Source: Oceanicola granulosus HTCC2516 (GTDB lineage: Bacteria; Pseudomonadota; Alphaproteobacteria; Rhodobacterales; Rhodobacteraceae). Taken from it: a DNA stretch of 64,000 nucleotides. The translations under genes were made by a program, and so were the position numbers. Positions within the stretch are counted from its first letter, which is position 1. Every line of letters starts with the position of its first letter. Below the pieces are notes generated by a model. The model did not search any database, was not told the origin of the DNA, and worked only from the letters and a program-made list of their open reading frames with translations. The stretch is from positions 1,569,281 to 1,633,280 of the forward strand of contig NZ_CH724107.1 of the NCBI RefSeq assembly GCF_000153305.1, given 5' to 3'. Shown in pieces: positions 39,348 through 49,517 of this stretch.

Positions 39348-39399
39348 CGATAGCTCCCGTGAGATCTTCTGTCCGGACAGGCTTCCGGACGTCTCTCCT

Positions 39400-39427
39400 A
39401 AGATAGAGACCGTGCCGCTATCTTCAA
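39400..39427 (-). promoter_or_regulatory. Candidate promoter of ftsH
   Basis: On the minus strand TTGAAG (39427-39422) is followed by 16 bp and TATCTT (39405-39400). The -35 resembles sigma-32 CTTGAA as well as sigma-70; heat-shock control of ftsH is common. The -35 overlaps the end of tilS. A 12-bp palindrome CTGTCCGGACAG (39369-39380) lies in the leader. Confidence 0.35.
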
Positions 39428-40680
39428 TCCGATAACAGCCGGTCGGGGAAGACACCACCCGGTGCAGACAATTGCACCGAAAGCCCCGTGCCGTGGCCGA
39501 GGCGGGGGCAGGCGACGAGCCTGTCGCCGTCAAACAGCGCCGGCGCGGCATGGAGCGCGACGCGGGGCGCGTCTGGCAGTTCGGGCGCCTGTGCGAGGCC
39601 GACTTCCCCGAGGGCGCGGACGGCAAGCCCCTCGCGCGGCTCGTAAACTACCCGCCAGCGCCGGTCCCAGACCCCCGCCTCGTCGCGCAGCGCGCGCACC
39701 GCCTCGTACTCCCGCGCGATGCGAGTGTGGGTGCGCCCGACGAGGACGCGGCAGCCGTGCAGCGTCCCGCCGCCGCCCGCCAGCGCCCGCTCGAGCAGCG
39801 CCTCGAGGGCGGCGGCGCGGGGGCGGTATTCGGCCGACGCGACATATTGCAGCGCCGCCGCGAGGAGGCGGAGCTGGGTGTCGGTCTCGATGCCGGCGAA
39901 GCCGTCTCGCTCGAACAGCACGTCGCCCGCCTCCGTCGACGCCACCCGCTCCGCCACGTCGTACGCCCGCCGGGCCAGCGCGGTGCGGGCGCGGCGCAGG
40001 CGGGCGGCGGTGGCGGCCAGCGTCCCGGCGCCCAGCCCCTCGGCCTCGAGATCGGAGAGAAGGCGGCGGATGCGGACGCGGTCGTAGGTCGGGTCGGCGT
40101 TGGAGGGGTCGTCGGCGTAGGGGATCCGGAGCACGCGGCAATAGTGGCGCAGCTCGTCGCGGCCGGCGTCGAGCAGCGGGCGGACGATCTGCCAGCCGCC
40201 CATGTCGCGCCGTTCGGCCATCCCGGAGAGCCCCTCGACCCCGCTGCCCCGGCGCAGGCGCAGCAGCAGCGTCTCGGCCTGGTCGTCGCGGGTGTGGGCG
40301 AAGGCGACGTGGGCGATCTCGCCGCGCCAGTCGCCGATCAGCCGGGCGCGGGCGCGGCGGGCGGCGTCCTGCAGGTTGCCCTGCCCGTCCCAGTGCCAGC
40401 GCAAGACGTCGTGGGGCAGGCCGAGCAGCTCGGCCTCGGCGGCGACCAGCGCGGCCTCGTCGGCGGCCTCGGGGCGCAGGCCGTGGTCGACGGTGACGAC
40501 GGCGAGGCGGATGCCGAACACCCGCGCCCAGGCGGCGGCGAGGTGCAGCATCGCCATGCTGTCGCCCCCGCCCGAGACGGCAAGGCCCACCCGCTCAGGA
40601 AAATGGGGCCCCAGCAGGGACCCCATCGCGTCGGCGAAGCGCTGCGCCAGTGGCGGCGGCGCTGCGGTGGCCGGGCTCAC
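39424..40680 (-). CDS. tilS: tRNA(Ile)-lysidine synthase
   Basis: Modifies C34 of the tRNA-Ile CAU anticodon to lysidine. 418 residues with PP-loop SGGGDS at 36-41, the [14 protein letters not shown] motif and VEGLSGM, followed by TilS C-terminal regions. Start ATG overlaps the end of cpoB by 4 bp. The conserved neighbour order cpoB-tilS-ftsH is seen across Gram-negative bacteria. Confidence 0.95.
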   Translation of the reverse strand: MSPATAAPPPLAQRFADAMGSLLGPHFPERVGLAVSGGGDSMAMLHLAAAWARVFGIRLAVVTVDHGLRPEAADEAALVAAEAELLGLPHDVLRWHWDGQGNLQDAARRARARLIGDWRGEIAHVAFAHTRDDQAETLLLRLRRGSGVEGLSGMAERRDMGGWQIVRPLLDAGRDELRHYCRVLRIPYADDPSNADPTYDRVRIRRLLSDLEAEGLGAGTLAATAARLRRARTALARRAYDVAERVASTEAGDVLFERDGFAGIETDTQLRLLAAALQYVASAEYRPRAAALEALLERALAGGGGTLHGCRVLVGRTHTRIAREYEAVRALRDEAGVWDRRWRVVYEPREGLAVRALGEVGLAQAPELPDAPRVALHAAPALFDGDRLVACPRLGHGTGLSVQLSAPGGVFPDRLLSD

Positions 40681-41504
40681 GAGCAGCCGAGCGAGGTCCG
40701 CGCGTCCATCGCCTCGAGGGCGGCGTCGGACTCCGGGAAGCGGTTGGTCACCTCCGACAGCGTCACGCAGGCCTCGTCGACCTGGCCCAGCACGCCGAGC
40801 GTGCCGCCGAGGCGGAACAGCGCGTCGGGCGCGATCTCGCCGCGCGGTTCGCCCGAGAACGCCTCGAGGTAGGCCCGCGCCGCCGCCTGCGGCTCGCCGA
40901 GCGCCTCGTGGGCCTCGCCGCGCAGGAAGTGGGCCTGCGCGCTCAGCGGTCCGCCCGGGTAGGTCTCGGTGTGGGTCGCAAAGAGGTCGACGGCGCCGCG
41001 AAAGTCACCGGCTGCGAGCGCCTCCTGCGCCCGCTCGAAGTCTGCCTGTTCGCCGACGGCGAGGGACGGGCCGCCGGTGTCGTTGGCGGTCTCGGCCTGG
41101 GGGAGGCTCTCGGCGGCATCGACGCCGCCGAGCGTGGGGGTGTCGCCGAGCTGGCCGATGTCGCAGCCGGGCTCGAGCTCGCAGAGGCGGAATTCGAGAT
41201 CGCCGAGGCGGTTGGTGCCGTCGCGGGTGATCCGGTTGATGCGGAACTCCAGCTCCTCGCTCTTCGATGTCAGCCGCTGCAGCTCGGCCTCGATGGCGCT
41301 CAGCCGCTCGAGCGCGGAGGTGCCGCCGACCTCGACGCCGGGGGCGCCGGTGGTGGACAGCTCGCGCTTGAGGTTCTGGACCTCGACGAACAGGACCGAC
41401 AGCTCCTGGCGGATGTCGGCGAGGGTCTCGTCGTCGCTCTGCGCCGCCGCGCCGAGGGGCGCGGCCGCGAGGGCGACGGTCAGGAACAAGGCACGCAGCA
41501 TCAC
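40677..41504 (-). CDS. cpoB: Tol-Pal system protein CpoB (YbgF)
   Basis: Periplasmic coordinator of cell-wall synthesis and outer-membrane constriction. 275 residues: signal peptide (to AAAQS), an N-terminal coiled coil (about 25-105, LADIRQELSVLFVEVQNLKREL), a linker with two cysteines, and a C-terminal TPR domain (FERAQEALAAGDFRGAVDLFATHTETYPGGPLSAQA region, TolA-binding). Double Met at the start. Lies 29 bp after pal and overlaps tilS. Confidence 0.92.
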   Translation of the reverse strand: MMLRALFLTVALAAAPLGAAAQSDDETLADIRQELSVLFVEVQNLKRELSTTGAPGVEVGGTSALERLSAIEAELQRLTSKSEELEFRINRITRDGTNRLGDLEFRLCELEPGCDIGQLGDTPTLGGVDAAESLPQAETANDTGGPSLAVGEQADFERAQEALAAGDFRGAVDLFATHTETYPGGPLSAQAHFLRGEAHEALGEPQAAARAYLEAFSGEPRGEIAPDALFRLGGTLGVLGQVDEACVTLSEVTNRFPESDAALEAMDARTSLGCS

Positions 41505-41533
41505 TCGTGTCTCCCGGTTGTTGAGGGGCGGCC

Positions 41534-42055
41534 TCAGCCGGTCAGGCCGCTGCCGGCGGCGATGACGGTCACGGCGCGGCGGTTCTGCGCGTAGCAGCTC
41601 TCGGCCGAGCAGACCTCGAGCGGGCGCTCCTTGCCGTAGGTGACCGTCTGCAGCCGGCTGCTCGGCACGCCCTGGCTGACGAGGTACTCGCGCACGGCGT
41701 TGGCGCGGCGCGAGCCGAGGGCGAGGTTATATTCCCGCGTGCCCTGCTCGTCGGCGTGGCCCTCGATCACGGCGCGGTAGTCGGCGTTGGCCTGCAGCCA
41801 GCGCGCCTGTCCGTCGAGGACCGCGCGGCCCTCGGGGGTGAGGGTGTACTGGTCGACGAGGAACAGCACCCGGTCGCCGATCGTCTGCTGGAAGTAGGCC
41901 GGGCTGCTCGGGTCGGCCGCGGAGCCGGCACCGGGATTGGTGACCGGCGCGGGCGCGGCGGGAACACCGGCGCCGTCGGCGAAGCGGTCGCGCCGGTTAC
42001 AGCCCGTGGCGGCGAGCGCCGCGACGAGAAGCAGGGCGATGGGCAGCTTTTTCAT
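41534..42055 (-). CDS. pal: Peptidoglycan-associated lipoprotein Pal
   Basis: Outer-membrane lipoprotein of the Tol-Pal complex, 173 residues. Lipobox LAATGC (C19), a short Pro/Ala/Gly linker and an OmpA-like peptidoglycan-binding domain with LDGQARWLQAN, IEGHADEQGTREYNLALGSRRANAV and RRAVTV. Start has GGACCGC upstream. Typical position after tolB. Confidence 0.96.
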   Translation of the reverse strand: MKKLPIALLLVAALAATGCNRRDRFADGAGVPAAPAPVTNPGAGSAADPSSPAYFQQTIGDRVLFLVDQYTLTPEGRAVLDGQARWLQANADYRAVIEGHADEQGTREYNLALGSRRANAVREYLVSQGVPSSRLQTVTYGKERPLEVCSAESCYAQNRRAVTVIAAGSGLTG

Positions 42056-42143
42056 GGAGTGCGGTCCTGTTGGCTATGGCGCTTTGGCGGCAGGTTAACA
42101 CGGGCCGGAGCCCTGCGCACCCGCCGAGCGGGTGCGCGCGAGG

Positions 42144-43484
42144 TCACGGCTGGAGGGGGCCCCAGGAGGGGTCGGAGGCGAAGGCGGGGGTGGTGACGCG
42201 GCGCAGGTTGCGGCCGGAGACGTCGACGCTGTAGATCGCCGGCGCGCCGTCGGCGCCCTGGGTCTCGCGCGAGAACATCAGCACCCGGCCGTTGGGCGAC
42301 CAGGTCGGCCCCTCGTCGAGGAACGACGCGGTGAGCAGCCGCTCCTCGGAGCCGTCGGTGCGCATCACGCCGATGTGGAAGCGGCCGGCGTGCTGCTTGG
42401 TGAAGGCGATCATGTCGCCGCGCGGCGACCAGACCGGCGAGCCGTAGCGGCCCTCGCCGAAGCTGATCCGCTGCGGCTCGCCGCCGGTGACCGGCATCAC
42501 GTAGAGCTGCTGGCTGCCCGAGCGGTCGCTCTCGAAGACGATGCGCTGGCCGTCGGGCGACAGGCTCGGCGCGGTCTCGATCGAGGGCGCGCTGGTGAGC
42601 CGCTGGTGCTGGCCGGTGGTGATGTCGGTGCGCCAGATGTCGATGTTGCCGCCCTCGGACAGCGAGTAGATCACCTGCCGCCCGTCGCGGCTGAAGCGCG
42701 GCGAGAACGCCATCTCGCCGGCCTGCACCGGGATCTGCTGGCGGCTCACGGTGCCGACGTCGATGGCGTTGATCCGCGGAAAGCCGCTGTCCCAGCTGGT
42801 GTAGATCACCCGGTCGCCCGTCGGCGAGAAGCGCGGCGCGAGCACGATGGAGCCGCTGTCGGTGAGGTACTGCACGTTGGCGCCGTCGTAATCCATGATC
42901 GCCAGCCGCTTGCGGCGGTCGTTCTTGGGCCCGGTCTCGGAGACGAAGACGACGCGGCTGTCGAAGTAGCCCGACTCGCCGGTGATCCGCGAATAGACCT
43001 GGTCGGCGACCTTGTGCGCCATGCGCCGCCAGCCGTCGGTCGTCCCGACGAGCTGCTGGCCCGCGCCGAGCTCCTGGCCGGAGAAGACGTCGTAGAGGCG
43101 GAACTTGACGGTGACCTGGCCTCCGTTGACCGCCACCGCGCCGGTGATCAGCGCCTGGGCGTTGATCGTGCGCCAGTCGGTGTAGGCGACGGGCTGGGCG
43201 AAGCTGGTCAGCTGGCTGACGAAGGCGGTCGACGGAATCTCGCGGAACAGGCCGGTGTTCACCAGGTCCTGCGCGACGAGGCGGCTGATGTCGGACGCGA
43301 GGCCCTCGGCCCCGGCGGTCTCGGCCTCGAAGGCGGGGATGGCGAAGGGCAGCGGCTCGACGTTGGGATCGGTCACGGTGATCCGCAGCGGCCCGCCCTG
43401 CGCGGCGGCGGCGCCGGCGAGCCACATCGCGGCGAATGCCACGAGGAGCCCGGCCAGCAGGTTGGCGAACAGGCGATGGGTCAT
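42144..43484 (-). CDS. tolB: Tol-Pal system beta-propeller protein TolB
   Basis: Periplasmic protein of 446 residues. Signal peptide ([17 protein letters not shown] to AAAAQ), N-terminal alpha/beta domain, then repeated propeller blades recognisable by [47 protein letters not shown] and [12 protein letters not shown]. The ATG at 43484 matches the signal peptide; 26 further codons upstream are not conserved. TolB binds Pal, OmpA and Lpp-like partners and TolA. Confidence 0.96.
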   Translation of the reverse strand: MTHRLFANLLAGLLVAFAAMWLAGAAAAQGGPLRITVTDPNVEPLPFAIPAFEAETAGAEGLASDISRLVAQDLVNTGLFREIPSTAFVSQLTSFAQPVAYTDWRTINAQALITGAVAVNGGQVTVKFRLYDVFSGQELGAGQQLVGTTDGWRRMAHKVADQVYSRITGESGYFDSRVVFVSETGPKNDRRKRLAIMDYDGANVQYLTDSGSIVLAPRFSPTGDRVIYTSWDSGFPRINAIDVGTVSRQQIPVQAGEMAFSPRFSRDGRQVIYSLSEGGNIDIWRTDITTGQHQRLTSAPSIETAPSLSPDGQRIVFESDRSGSQQLYVMPVTGGEPQRISFGEGRYGSPVWSPRGDMIAFTKQHAGRFHIGVMRTDGSEERLLTASFLDEGPTWSPNGRVLMFSRETQGADGAPAIYSVDVSGRNLRRVTTPAFASDPSWGPLQP

Positions 43485-43644
43485 GACCTCGATCCTCCCG
43501 GAGTCGGTTTGGGGTGCTCTCGCGCCCGGCTGGCGCGCTTCTGCACATGCTCTGGCGCTCATACAACGCCTCTTGCGGAAAGGTGAACGGCGCGGCCGTG
43601 GCCGGGGCGGTTTTGGGCGGTCTGTGGCTTCATCGCGGGGCTCC

Positions 43645-44796
43645 TCACCGGCTGCGCGGGTCGAACGTCATCTCGACCTCGCGCCAGCTGTCGTACTTCT
43701 CGGGCGGCAGGTCGTAGCCGGAGCGCCCGTTGTCGTTCTGACAGCGCAGCACCGCGCGGCGGGCCGCCTCGAAGGCGGCGCTGCGCGCGCCCTCGGGCCC
43801 GTCGGAGGCGCTGACCAGCCGCACGTCGCCCTCGACCCGCCCGGCAGGGCTCAGCCCGAACCCGACCGTCACCACCACCCGCGCGGCCTCGGAGCCGGCA
43901 TCGACGTTCCAGCATTCGCGCACGGCGAGGCGGAAGCCCTCCTGCTCGGCCCCGCTCATGGGCGGGCCCTGCGGCACCGGCGTCGACGGCGCCTCGACGG
44001 CGGAGGCGGCGGCGAGCGCGGCGGCGACGGCATCGTCGACGGCGGCCTCGTCGACCTCCGGCTCCTCGGCCGCGGCCTCGCTGCTCGCGGTCGTCACCGT
44101 CTCCTCGGTGCGCGGCGGGGCGGGCGGCTCGGGGCGGTCGGGGCGGACCCGTGGGCGCAGCGAGGCGTCCGGCGCGGAGGCGGCGGGGCGATCGGCCTCG
44201 GTGACGATCTGGCTCGCGGCCTCCTCGACGGCGGTCTCCTCCTCCGGCTCCTCGACGATCTCCGCCGGCTCCTCCGACGGCGCGGCGGCCTGCCGGACGG
44301 TGTCGGACAGCGTCACCTCCGGATCGGGCGCGGGCGCGGCCTCGGGGGCGACGCGCTCGGAGGGGCGCGGCATCGGGCGCTCGCTGACCGACAGGGTCGG
44401 GTCCTCGACGATCTCGGGCACGACCGGCGCGTTCGGCGCGATCTCGGCGACCTCGGCGGGCGGCGGCGTCGGCGCGGCCTCGGGCACCTCCGGCGCGGGG
44501 TCGGCCTCGGCGGGGGGCGCGCTCTCGGGGGCGGTCGCGGTCTCGGGCGCCTCCTCGGGCTCGGGCGGCGCGGCGGCCTCCTCGAGCGGCGGCGGCTCGA
44601 TCTCGGGCGCCTCCACCTGCGGCGGCTCGGGCTGCGGCGCGCTCGCGGCGTTCATCGCCTCGAACTCCTCGACCGTCACCACCGAGACGTCCATCACCGC
44701 GAAGTCGAGCGGCTCGCTCGACAGGCCCCAGCCGGCGAGCAGCCATACCAGCAGCGCCGCGTGTCCCGCGCCAGAGATGTAGCCGCCGGGGGACAT
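43645..44796 (-). CDS. tolA: TolA-like energy-transducing protein
   Basis: 383-residue inner-membrane protein of the Tol-Pal system: N-terminal transmembrane helix ([13 protein letters not shown]), a long extended middle region (about 45-270) and a C-terminal TonB/TolA-like domain with [38 protein letters not shown]. The middle region is Pro/Glu/Ala-rich, not the Lys/Ala helix of enterobacterial TolA, as usual in this order. The N-terminus runs close to tolR (7 bp gap). Confidence 0.92.
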   Translation of the reverse strand: MSPGGYISGAGHAALLVWLLAGWGLSSEPLDFAVMDVSVVTVEEFEAMNAASAPQPEPPQVEAPEIEPPPLEEAAAPPEPEEAPETATAPESAPPAEADPAPEVPEAAPTPPPAEVAEIAPNAPVVPEIVEDPTLSVSERPMPRPSERVAPEAAPAPDPEVTLSDTVRQAAAPSEEPAEIVEEPEEETAVEEAASQIVTEADRPAASAPDASLRPRVRPDRPEPPAPPRTEETVTTASSEAAAEEPEVDEAAVDDAVAAALAAASAVEAPSTPVPQGPPMSGAEQEGFRLAVRECWNVDAGSEAARVVVTVGFGLSPAGRVEGDVRLVSASDGPEGARSAAFEAARRAVLRCQNDNGRSGYDLPPEKYDSWREVEMTFDPRSR

Positions 44797-44803
44797 GGCC
44801 GCC

Positions 44804-45283
44804 CTACCCGTCCGACCCGTCGAGGGTCGGACCGCCGATGTCGGTCACGAGACCGATGTTGTTGAACCCGGCGGCGTTCATCGCCCCCATGATCTCGGCC
44901 ACCCGGTTCCACGCGTTCGCGCCGTCGGCGCGCAGGAAGACCCGGTCGCTCTCGCGCTCGCCGGCGATGCCGCGCAGCCGGGCGATGAACTCCTCGCGCG
45001 CCACCTCGGTGGTCTGGATCTGCAGCGCGCCGTCGGCGGTGAGCGTCACCGTCAGCGGCTCCTCCTGCTCGGTGGGCAGCGCGTTGGCCGCCGTCTCGGG
45101 CAGCTGCACCGGCACGCCCACGGTGAGCAGCGGCGCGGCGACCATGAAGATGATGAGCAGCACCAGCATCACGTCGACGAACGGCGTGACGTTGATCTCG
45201 GCCATCGGCTGGCTGCGCCGGTTGCGGCGGCGGGCGCGCTTGCCGCCGCCCTCGCCGTCCTTCTTGATGACCCCGGCGCCCAT
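44804..45283 (-). CDS. tolR: TolR, ExbD-family stator protein
   Basis: 159-residue inner-membrane protein. Single transmembrane helix with the proton-channel aspartate in NVTPFVDVMLVLLIIFMVAAP, then a periplasmic domain. The basic N-terminus (KRARRRNRRSQP) stays in the cytoplasm. One base separates it from the tolQ stop. Confidence 0.96.
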   Translation of the reverse strand: MGAGVIKKDGEGGGKRARRRNRRSQPMAEINVTPFVDVMLVLLIIFMVAAPLLTVGVPVQLPETAANALPTEQEEPLTVTLTADGALQIQTTEVAREEFIARLRGIAGERESDRVFLRADGANAWNRVAEIMGAMNAAGFNNIGLVTDIGGPTLDGSDG

Positions 45284-45284
45284 G

Positions 45285-45959
45285 TCAGCCGTCCAGCTGG
45301 CGCGACAGGATGGTCGAGAACTCGTCGGCGAAGGCCTCGTAGCCCGACACGATCCGGTCGGCGTCGGCCGAGAGCTTGTTGTAGAAGATCACCGCCGGGA
45401 TCGCCGCGAGCAGGCCGAGGCCCGTCGCCAGCAGCGCCTCGGCGATGCCGGGCGCGACAACGGCGAGGTTGGTGTTCTGCTGCTCGGCGATCTCGATGAA
45501 GGCGTTCATGATCCCCCAGACCGTGCCGAGCAGGCCGATGAACGGCGCCGTCGAGCCCACCGTCGCCAGCACCGGCAGCCCGCGCTGCAGCCGCCCGGCC
45601 TCCTTGGCGATGGCGACGTCCATGGAGCGGTCGATCCGCGCCTGCGCCCCCGCGATCAGGCCGCCGTCCTGCCGGTGCGAGCGGCGCCACTCGGTCATGC
45701 CGGCGGCGAAGATCTTCTGGCTCTGCCCCTTCGGCGTCGGCCCGATCTCCTCGTAGAGCCCGTCGAGCGGCTCGCCCGACCAGAAGGACCGGTCGAACCG
45801 CGCCGCCTCGGCGCGGGCGCGCTGGTACTGGAGCCACTTGTCGACGATCACCGCCCAGCACCAGATCGAGGCGCCGATCAACAGGATCATCACGAATTTG
45901 ACCGCAAGGGTCGCGCGGGCGAAGAGCGCCCACATGCTGAAATCGGTTGCTGCGTCCAT
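45285..45959 (-). CDS. tolQ: TolQ, ExbB-family proton channel
   Basis: 224-residue protein with three transmembrane segments (about 12-35, 125-150, 160-190), including the conserved TVGSTAPFIGLLGTVWGIMNAFIEIA region and GIAEALLATGLGLLAAIPAVIFYNK. First gene of tolQRAB-pal-cpoB. The 215-bp gap upstream holds copy 2 of a dispersed repeat and presumably the operon promoter. Confidence 0.97.
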   Translation of the reverse strand: MDAATDFSMWALFARATLAVKFVMILLIGASIWCWAVIVDKWLQYQRARAEAARFDRSFWSGEPLDGLYEEIGPTPKGQSQKIFAAGMTEWRRSHRQDGGLIAGAQARIDRSMDVAIAKEAGRLQRGLPVLATVGSTAPFIGLLGTVWGIMNAFIEIAEQQNTNLAVVAPGIAEALLATGLGLLAAIPAVIFYNKLSADADRIVSGYEAFADEFSTILSRQLDG

Positions 45960-46134
45960 GACTGCCTGCTCTTCGTCGACCCCTTGTGTGGCGGGGACTT
46001 CATCGCCCGGTTACAGCATCTCGCGGAGGAAATCCACGTCGCGCCGATCACACGGGCGTGGCGGCGCGGGCGGTATGCGCGGAACTTCGCCGCCGCGCGA
46101 ACTCACCGGCGGCGCGCCCGCGGCGGGCCGGTCG

Positions 46135-46162
46135 CCGTGCATATTTAAGGCCAGATGAAGCC
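46135..46162. repeat. Dispersed intergenic repeat, copy 2
   Basis: 28 bp, CCGTGCATATTT-AA-GGCCAGATGAAGCC, identical to 10218-10245 at 26 of 28 positions. It lies 12 bp beyond the ybgC stop in the tolQ-ybgC gap. Confidence 0.6.
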
Positions 46163-46174
46163 CGGGGGCGCGCG

Positions 46175-46564
46175 TCAGCCGAGGCGGCGGGCGAGCTCGG
46201 CGGGCAGACGCGTGGGGGCGCCGGCGACGGTGAGCGCGACGAGGGTGACGCGGGCGTCGAACAGCGGCGTGCCGTCGCGCGAGACCGCCTGGCGCAGCAC
46301 GATGCGGGCGGGCGTGAGGCGCTCGGGGGCGGTGGCGACGGTGAGGACGTCGTCGAAGCGGGCGGGGGCGAGGTAGTCGGCCTCGAGCCGGCGCACCGCG
46401 AACACCACCCCCTGCTCGGCCTTCAGCCGCGCTTGGTCGATGCCGAGTTCGCGCACCCACTCGGTGCGGGCGCGCTCGATGAACTTCAGGTAGTTGGCGT
46501 AGTAGACGATGCCGGCGAGGTCGGTGTCCTCGTAGTAGACGCGGCAGCGGAACGAATGGCTCAT
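46175..46564 (-). CDS. ybgC: Acyl-CoA thioesterase YbgC
   Basis: 129-residue hot-dog-fold thioesterase. YYEDTDLAGIVYYANYLKFIERARTEW contains the catalytic aspartate and the family signature (core DTDxxGxVYYANY). Typically the first gene of the tol-pal cluster. Its ATG overlaps the stop of the preceding unknown gene by 4 bp, so the two are translationally coupled. Confidence 0.95.
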   Translation of the reverse strand: MSHSFRCRVYYEDTDLAGIVYYANYLKFIERARTEWVRELGIDQARLKAEQGVVFAVRRLEADYLAPARFDDVLTVATAPERLTPARIVLRQAVSRDGTPLFDARVTLVALTVAGAPTRLPAELARRLG

Positions 46565-47178
46565 CGCGGCATCCGCGCGAACAGGCGCAGCGCGTGGCTG
46601 GCGTCGTCCGCCGCCGGGGGCAGCACCGGATCGTAGGCGGCGGCGAGGATGGCGGCGATGTCGGGGCGCAGGACCGCGACGCCGTCGGCGAGCGCCAGCG
46701 GCGAGGCCTCGGCGAAGGCCGCGTCGGACCAGAGCAGCATCGCCTGCGCCGCCTGCCCCAGCGCCAGCGTCGCGGCCGGCTGCGCGGCCATCTCCTCCGA
46801 CATGCGCAGGAAGGCGAAGCAGGCCCGGATCGCGCCGGTCCCGTCGAAGCGGAAGGTGCGGAACTGCGTCGCCCCGCGCCCCTCGAGCCGCGCGACGAGC
46901 GGCGCGACCTCGCCGACGAGGTCCGCCATCTCGGGCACCTCGGCGAGCTCGGCCCAGTCGCGCACGAAGAACAGCATCAGGTTGGCCCCGGTCTCGGGAT
47001 CGACCTCGGACATCTCGTGGCCGGCGCAAGCGACGACCGCCTCGATCGCGCCCTTGATGACCGGCAGGCTCTCGTCGGCGACGCCGAACACCACCGGCAC
47101 GATCGGCCGGCCCCAGCGGGCGAAACGGTAGCTGCCGTCGGGGCGGGTGAAGTGGCGGGCGATGTCGTCGGGCGTCAT
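46561..47178 (-). CDS. Conserved hypothetical protein between ruvB and ybgC
   Basis: 205-residue soluble protein, no signal peptide. Sequence is Ala-rich with conserved-looking blocks WGRPIVPVVFGVADESL, GHEMSEVDPETGANLMLFFVRDW and FRTFRFDGTGAIRACFAFLRM. I do not recognise a domain. It follows ruvB's upstream side (ruvB stop is 40 bp away, same strand) and is coupled to ybgC by an ATGA overlap, so a link to envelope or lipid metabolism is possible. Confidence 0.8.
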   Translation of the reverse strand: MTPDDIARHFTRPDGSYRFARWGRPIVPVVFGVADESLPVIKGAIEAVVACAGHEMSEVDPETGANLMLFFVRDWAELAEVPEMADLVGEVAPLVARLEGRGATQFRTFRFDGTGAIRACFAFLRMSEEMAAQPAATLALGQAAQAMLLWSDAAFAEASPLALADGVAVLRPDIAAILAAAYDPVLPPAADDASHALRLFARMPR

Positions 47179-47218
47179 GGCGCGCTTGCTAGCGGATCGG
47201 CGCGCGGGGGAGAAGCCG

Positions 47219-48247
47219 CTACTTGCCGAACAGGTCCGCCTGCCCCGGCGGGCGCGGCGCGGCGAGGCCGAGGTGGCGCCAGGCGCCCTCGGCCAGCATC
47301 CGTCCGCGCGGGGTGCGCTGGATCAGCCCCTGCTGGAGCAGGTAGGGCTCGATCACCTCCTCCAGCGCGTCGCGGCTCTCGCTGAGCGCCGCCGAGAGCG
47401 TCTCGATCCCCACCGGCCCGCCGCCGTAGCTCTCGGCGATGAGCTGCAGGTAGCGGCGGTCGGCGCCGTCGAGGCCGAGCGTGTCGACGCCGAGCCGGGT
47501 GAGGGCGCGGTCGGCAATGGCCTGGGTGACGGTGCCGTCGCCCTCGACCACGGCGAAATCCACCACCCGACGCAGCAGCCGGCCGGCGATGCGGGGCGTG
47601 CCGCGGGCGCGCCGGGCGATCTCGCGCGCGCCGCCGTCGGTGGCCGGGGCACCGAGCAGGCGGGCGCCGCGGGTGACGATCTCGTGCAGCTCCTCGACGG
47701 AATAGAACTGCAGCCGGGTGGGGATGCCGAAGCGGTCGCGCAGGGGGGTCGTCAGCAGGCCGAGCCGGGTCGTCGCGCCGACCAGCGTGAAGGGCTGCAG
47801 CTCGATGCGCACGGTGCGCGCCGCCGGGCCCTCGCCGATCACCAGGTCGAGCTCGAAATCCTCGAGCGCGGGGTAGAGCACCTCCTCGACCGCCGGGTTG
47901 AGCCGGTGGATCTCGTCGATGAACAACACGTCGCGCGCCTCGAGGTTGGTCAGGATCGCCGCGAGATCGCCCGCCTTGGCGAGCACCGGGCCGGAGGTCA
48001 TGCGGAAGCTGACGCCGAGCTCGCGCGCCATGATCTGCGCCAGCGTCGTCTTGCCGAGGCCGGGGGGGCCGTGGAACAGCACGTGGTCCATGGCCTCGCC
48101 GCGCCGCCGGGCGCTCTCGATGAAGACCTTGAGGTTGGCGCGCGCCTCGGCCTGGCCGATGAATTCGTCGAGCGTCTGCGGGCGCAGGGCGCGGTCGCCG
48201 TCCTCGGCCTGCCGCTCGGGGCGCACTATCGGGTCCGGCTCTTCCAT
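47219..48247 (-). CDS. ruvB: Holliday junction branch-migration ATPase RuvB
   Basis: 342-residue AAA+ hexameric motor. Walker A GPPGLGKT at 60-67, DEIHRLNP Walker [20 protein letters not shown] sensor/arginine-finger region, and C-terminal winged helix ending [18 protein letters not shown]. Last of ruvCAB, 45 bp after ruvA. Confidence 0.97.
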   Translation of the reverse strand: MEEPDPIVRPERQAEDGDRALRPQTLDEFIGQAEARANLKVFIESARRRGEAMDHVLFHGPPGLGKTTLAQIMARELGVSFRMTSGPVLAKAGDLAAILTNLEARDVLFIDEIHRLNPAVEEVLYPALEDFELDLVIGEGPAARTVRIELQPFTLVGATTRLGLLTTPLRDRFGIPTRLQFYSVEELHEIVTRGARLLGAPATDGGAREIARRARGTPRIAGRLLRRVVDFAVVEGDGTVTQAIADRALTRLGVDTLGLDGADRRYLQLIAESYGGGPVGIETLSAALSESRDALEEVIEPYLLQQGLIQRTPRGRMLAEGAWRHLGLAAPRPPGQADLFGK

Positions 48248-48292
48248 CCCATCCTCCGCGAGGCGGCCCGCAGACGGGCCGACGAGCAGGCC

Positions 48293-48961
48293 CTACCCTT
48301 TCGGTGCCAGCAGTTTCAACGCCGCGCGGATCAGGCCGGCCGTCTCGCTCTCGCCGGCGCCGGTGGCCTCGGCGATGGCGCCGGCGGCTTCGGCGGGGGC
48401 GTACCCGAGGTTGACCAGCGCCGAGAGCGCGTCGGACTGGGCCGCGCCCGCCGGGGCGCGCGGCGGCGCGGCGTCGGCGGGTTCGAGGACTGCGCCGTCG
48501 TCGGCCGCCGCCGGCACCTCGCCGAGCGCCGCCTCGATCGAGCCGCCGAGCGCCATGACGCCCGGGGCCTTGTCGCGCAGCTCGCGCACCACCCGCTCCG
48601 CGGTCTTCGGCCCCACCCCCTTGGCCACCGAAATCGCCCGCGCGTCGCCCAGCGCGATCGCCCGGCTCACCCCGTCGGCGCCGAGCGCGCCGAGGATCGC
48701 CAGCGACGCCTTGGCGCCGATCCCCTGCACGCTCATCAGCAGCCGGTGCCATTCCTTCTCGACCAACGTGGTGAAGCCGAAGAGCTGCAGCAGGTCCTCC
48801 CGCACGAGCAGGTCGGTGAACAGCGACACCGGCTCGCCGTTGCCCGGCAGCGCCGCCATCACCCGCTCGGAGACGTAGACCACGTAGCCGACCCCGCCGA
48901 CCGAGATCAGCACGTGATCGCCCGCCCGGTAGTCGAGCCGCCCCGTCAGCCGCCCGATCAT
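48293..48961 (-). CDS. ruvA: Holliday junction DNA-binding protein RuvA
   Basis: 222-residue tetrameric junction-binding protein: N-terminal OB fold [30 protein letters not shown], helix-hairpin-helix motifs [13 protein letters not shown] and [13 protein letters not shown], an acidic linker and C-terminal domain [12 protein letters not shown]. The start overlaps ruvC by 4 bp. Confidence 0.97.
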   Translation of the reverse strand: MIGRLTGRLDYRAGDHVLISVGGVGYVVYVSERVMAALPGNGEPVSLFTDLLVREDLLQLFGFTTLVEKEWHRLLMSVQGIGAKASLAILGALGADGVSRAIALGDARAISVAKGVGPKTAERVVRELRDKAPGVMALGGSIEAALGEVPAAADDGAVLEPADAAPPRAPAGAAQSDALSALVNLGYAPAEAAGAIAEATGAGESETAGLIRAALKLLAPKG

Positions 48962-49467
48962 GACGCCGCCGCCCGGGCCAGCGCCGCCGCGAGGTGGCGG
49001 CCCGATTGCAGGTGGTGGACGTGGCAGATCGCCACCGCCAGCGCGTCGGCCGCGTCGGGCCCGGCGAGCGCAACGCCGGGCAGGTGGACGCGCACCATGT
49101 GCGCCACCTGGGACTTGTCGGCGTGGCCGACCCCGACGACGCTCTTCTTCACCGCGTTCGGCGCGTACTCCCCGACCTCGAGCCCGGCCTGCGCCGGCAC
49201 CAGCATCGCGATGCCCCGCGCCTGCCCGAGCTTGAGCGTGCCCGCGCCGTCGCGGTTGACGAAGGTCTGCTCCACCGCCGCCGCCTCGGGAGCGTGCTGG
49301 CGGAACACCTCGGCCAGTTGCAGGTGCAGCGACAGCAGCCGCGCGGCGAGGGTCTCGCCCTCGGAATGGCAGACGCCGTTGGCCACGTGCCGTAGCTTCG
49401 AGCCGACCGATTCGATCAGGCCCCAGCCGGTGTGCCTGAGCCCCGGATCGATGCCGATTACCCGCAT
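48958..49467 (-). CDS. ruvC: Crossover junction endodeoxyribonuclease RuvC
   Basis: 169-residue Holliday-junction resolvase. Catalytic acidic residues appear in [19 protein letters not shown], and [15 protein letters not shown]. The ATG at 49467 (MRVIGIDPG) is the family start; 24 further codons are open upstream without similarity. A LexA-like box overlaps its promoter region. Confidence 0.96.
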   Translation of the reverse strand: MRVIGIDPGLRHTGWGLIESVGSKLRHVANGVCHSEGETLAARLLSLHLQLAEVFRQHAPEAAAVEQTFVNRDGAGTLKLGQARGIAMLVPAQAGLEVGEYAPNAVKKSVVGVGHADKSQVAHMVRVHLPGVALAGPDAADALAVAICHVHHLQSGRHLAAALARAAAS

Positions 49468-49502
49468 GCTGCCCTGCCTTCTTGTCGTTATCCAAGCCAT
49501 TA

Positions 49503-49517
49503 GCACAAACAGCGAAC
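49503..49517 (-). promoter_or_regulatory. Candidate LexA box upstream of ruvC
   Basis: Minus-strand GTTC-N7-GTGC, one mismatch from the alphaproteobacterial LexA site GTTC-N7-GTTC, 36 bp upstream of the ruvC ATG and next to a possible -10 GCTAAT. ruv genes are frequent SOS targets. Confidence 0.4.
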
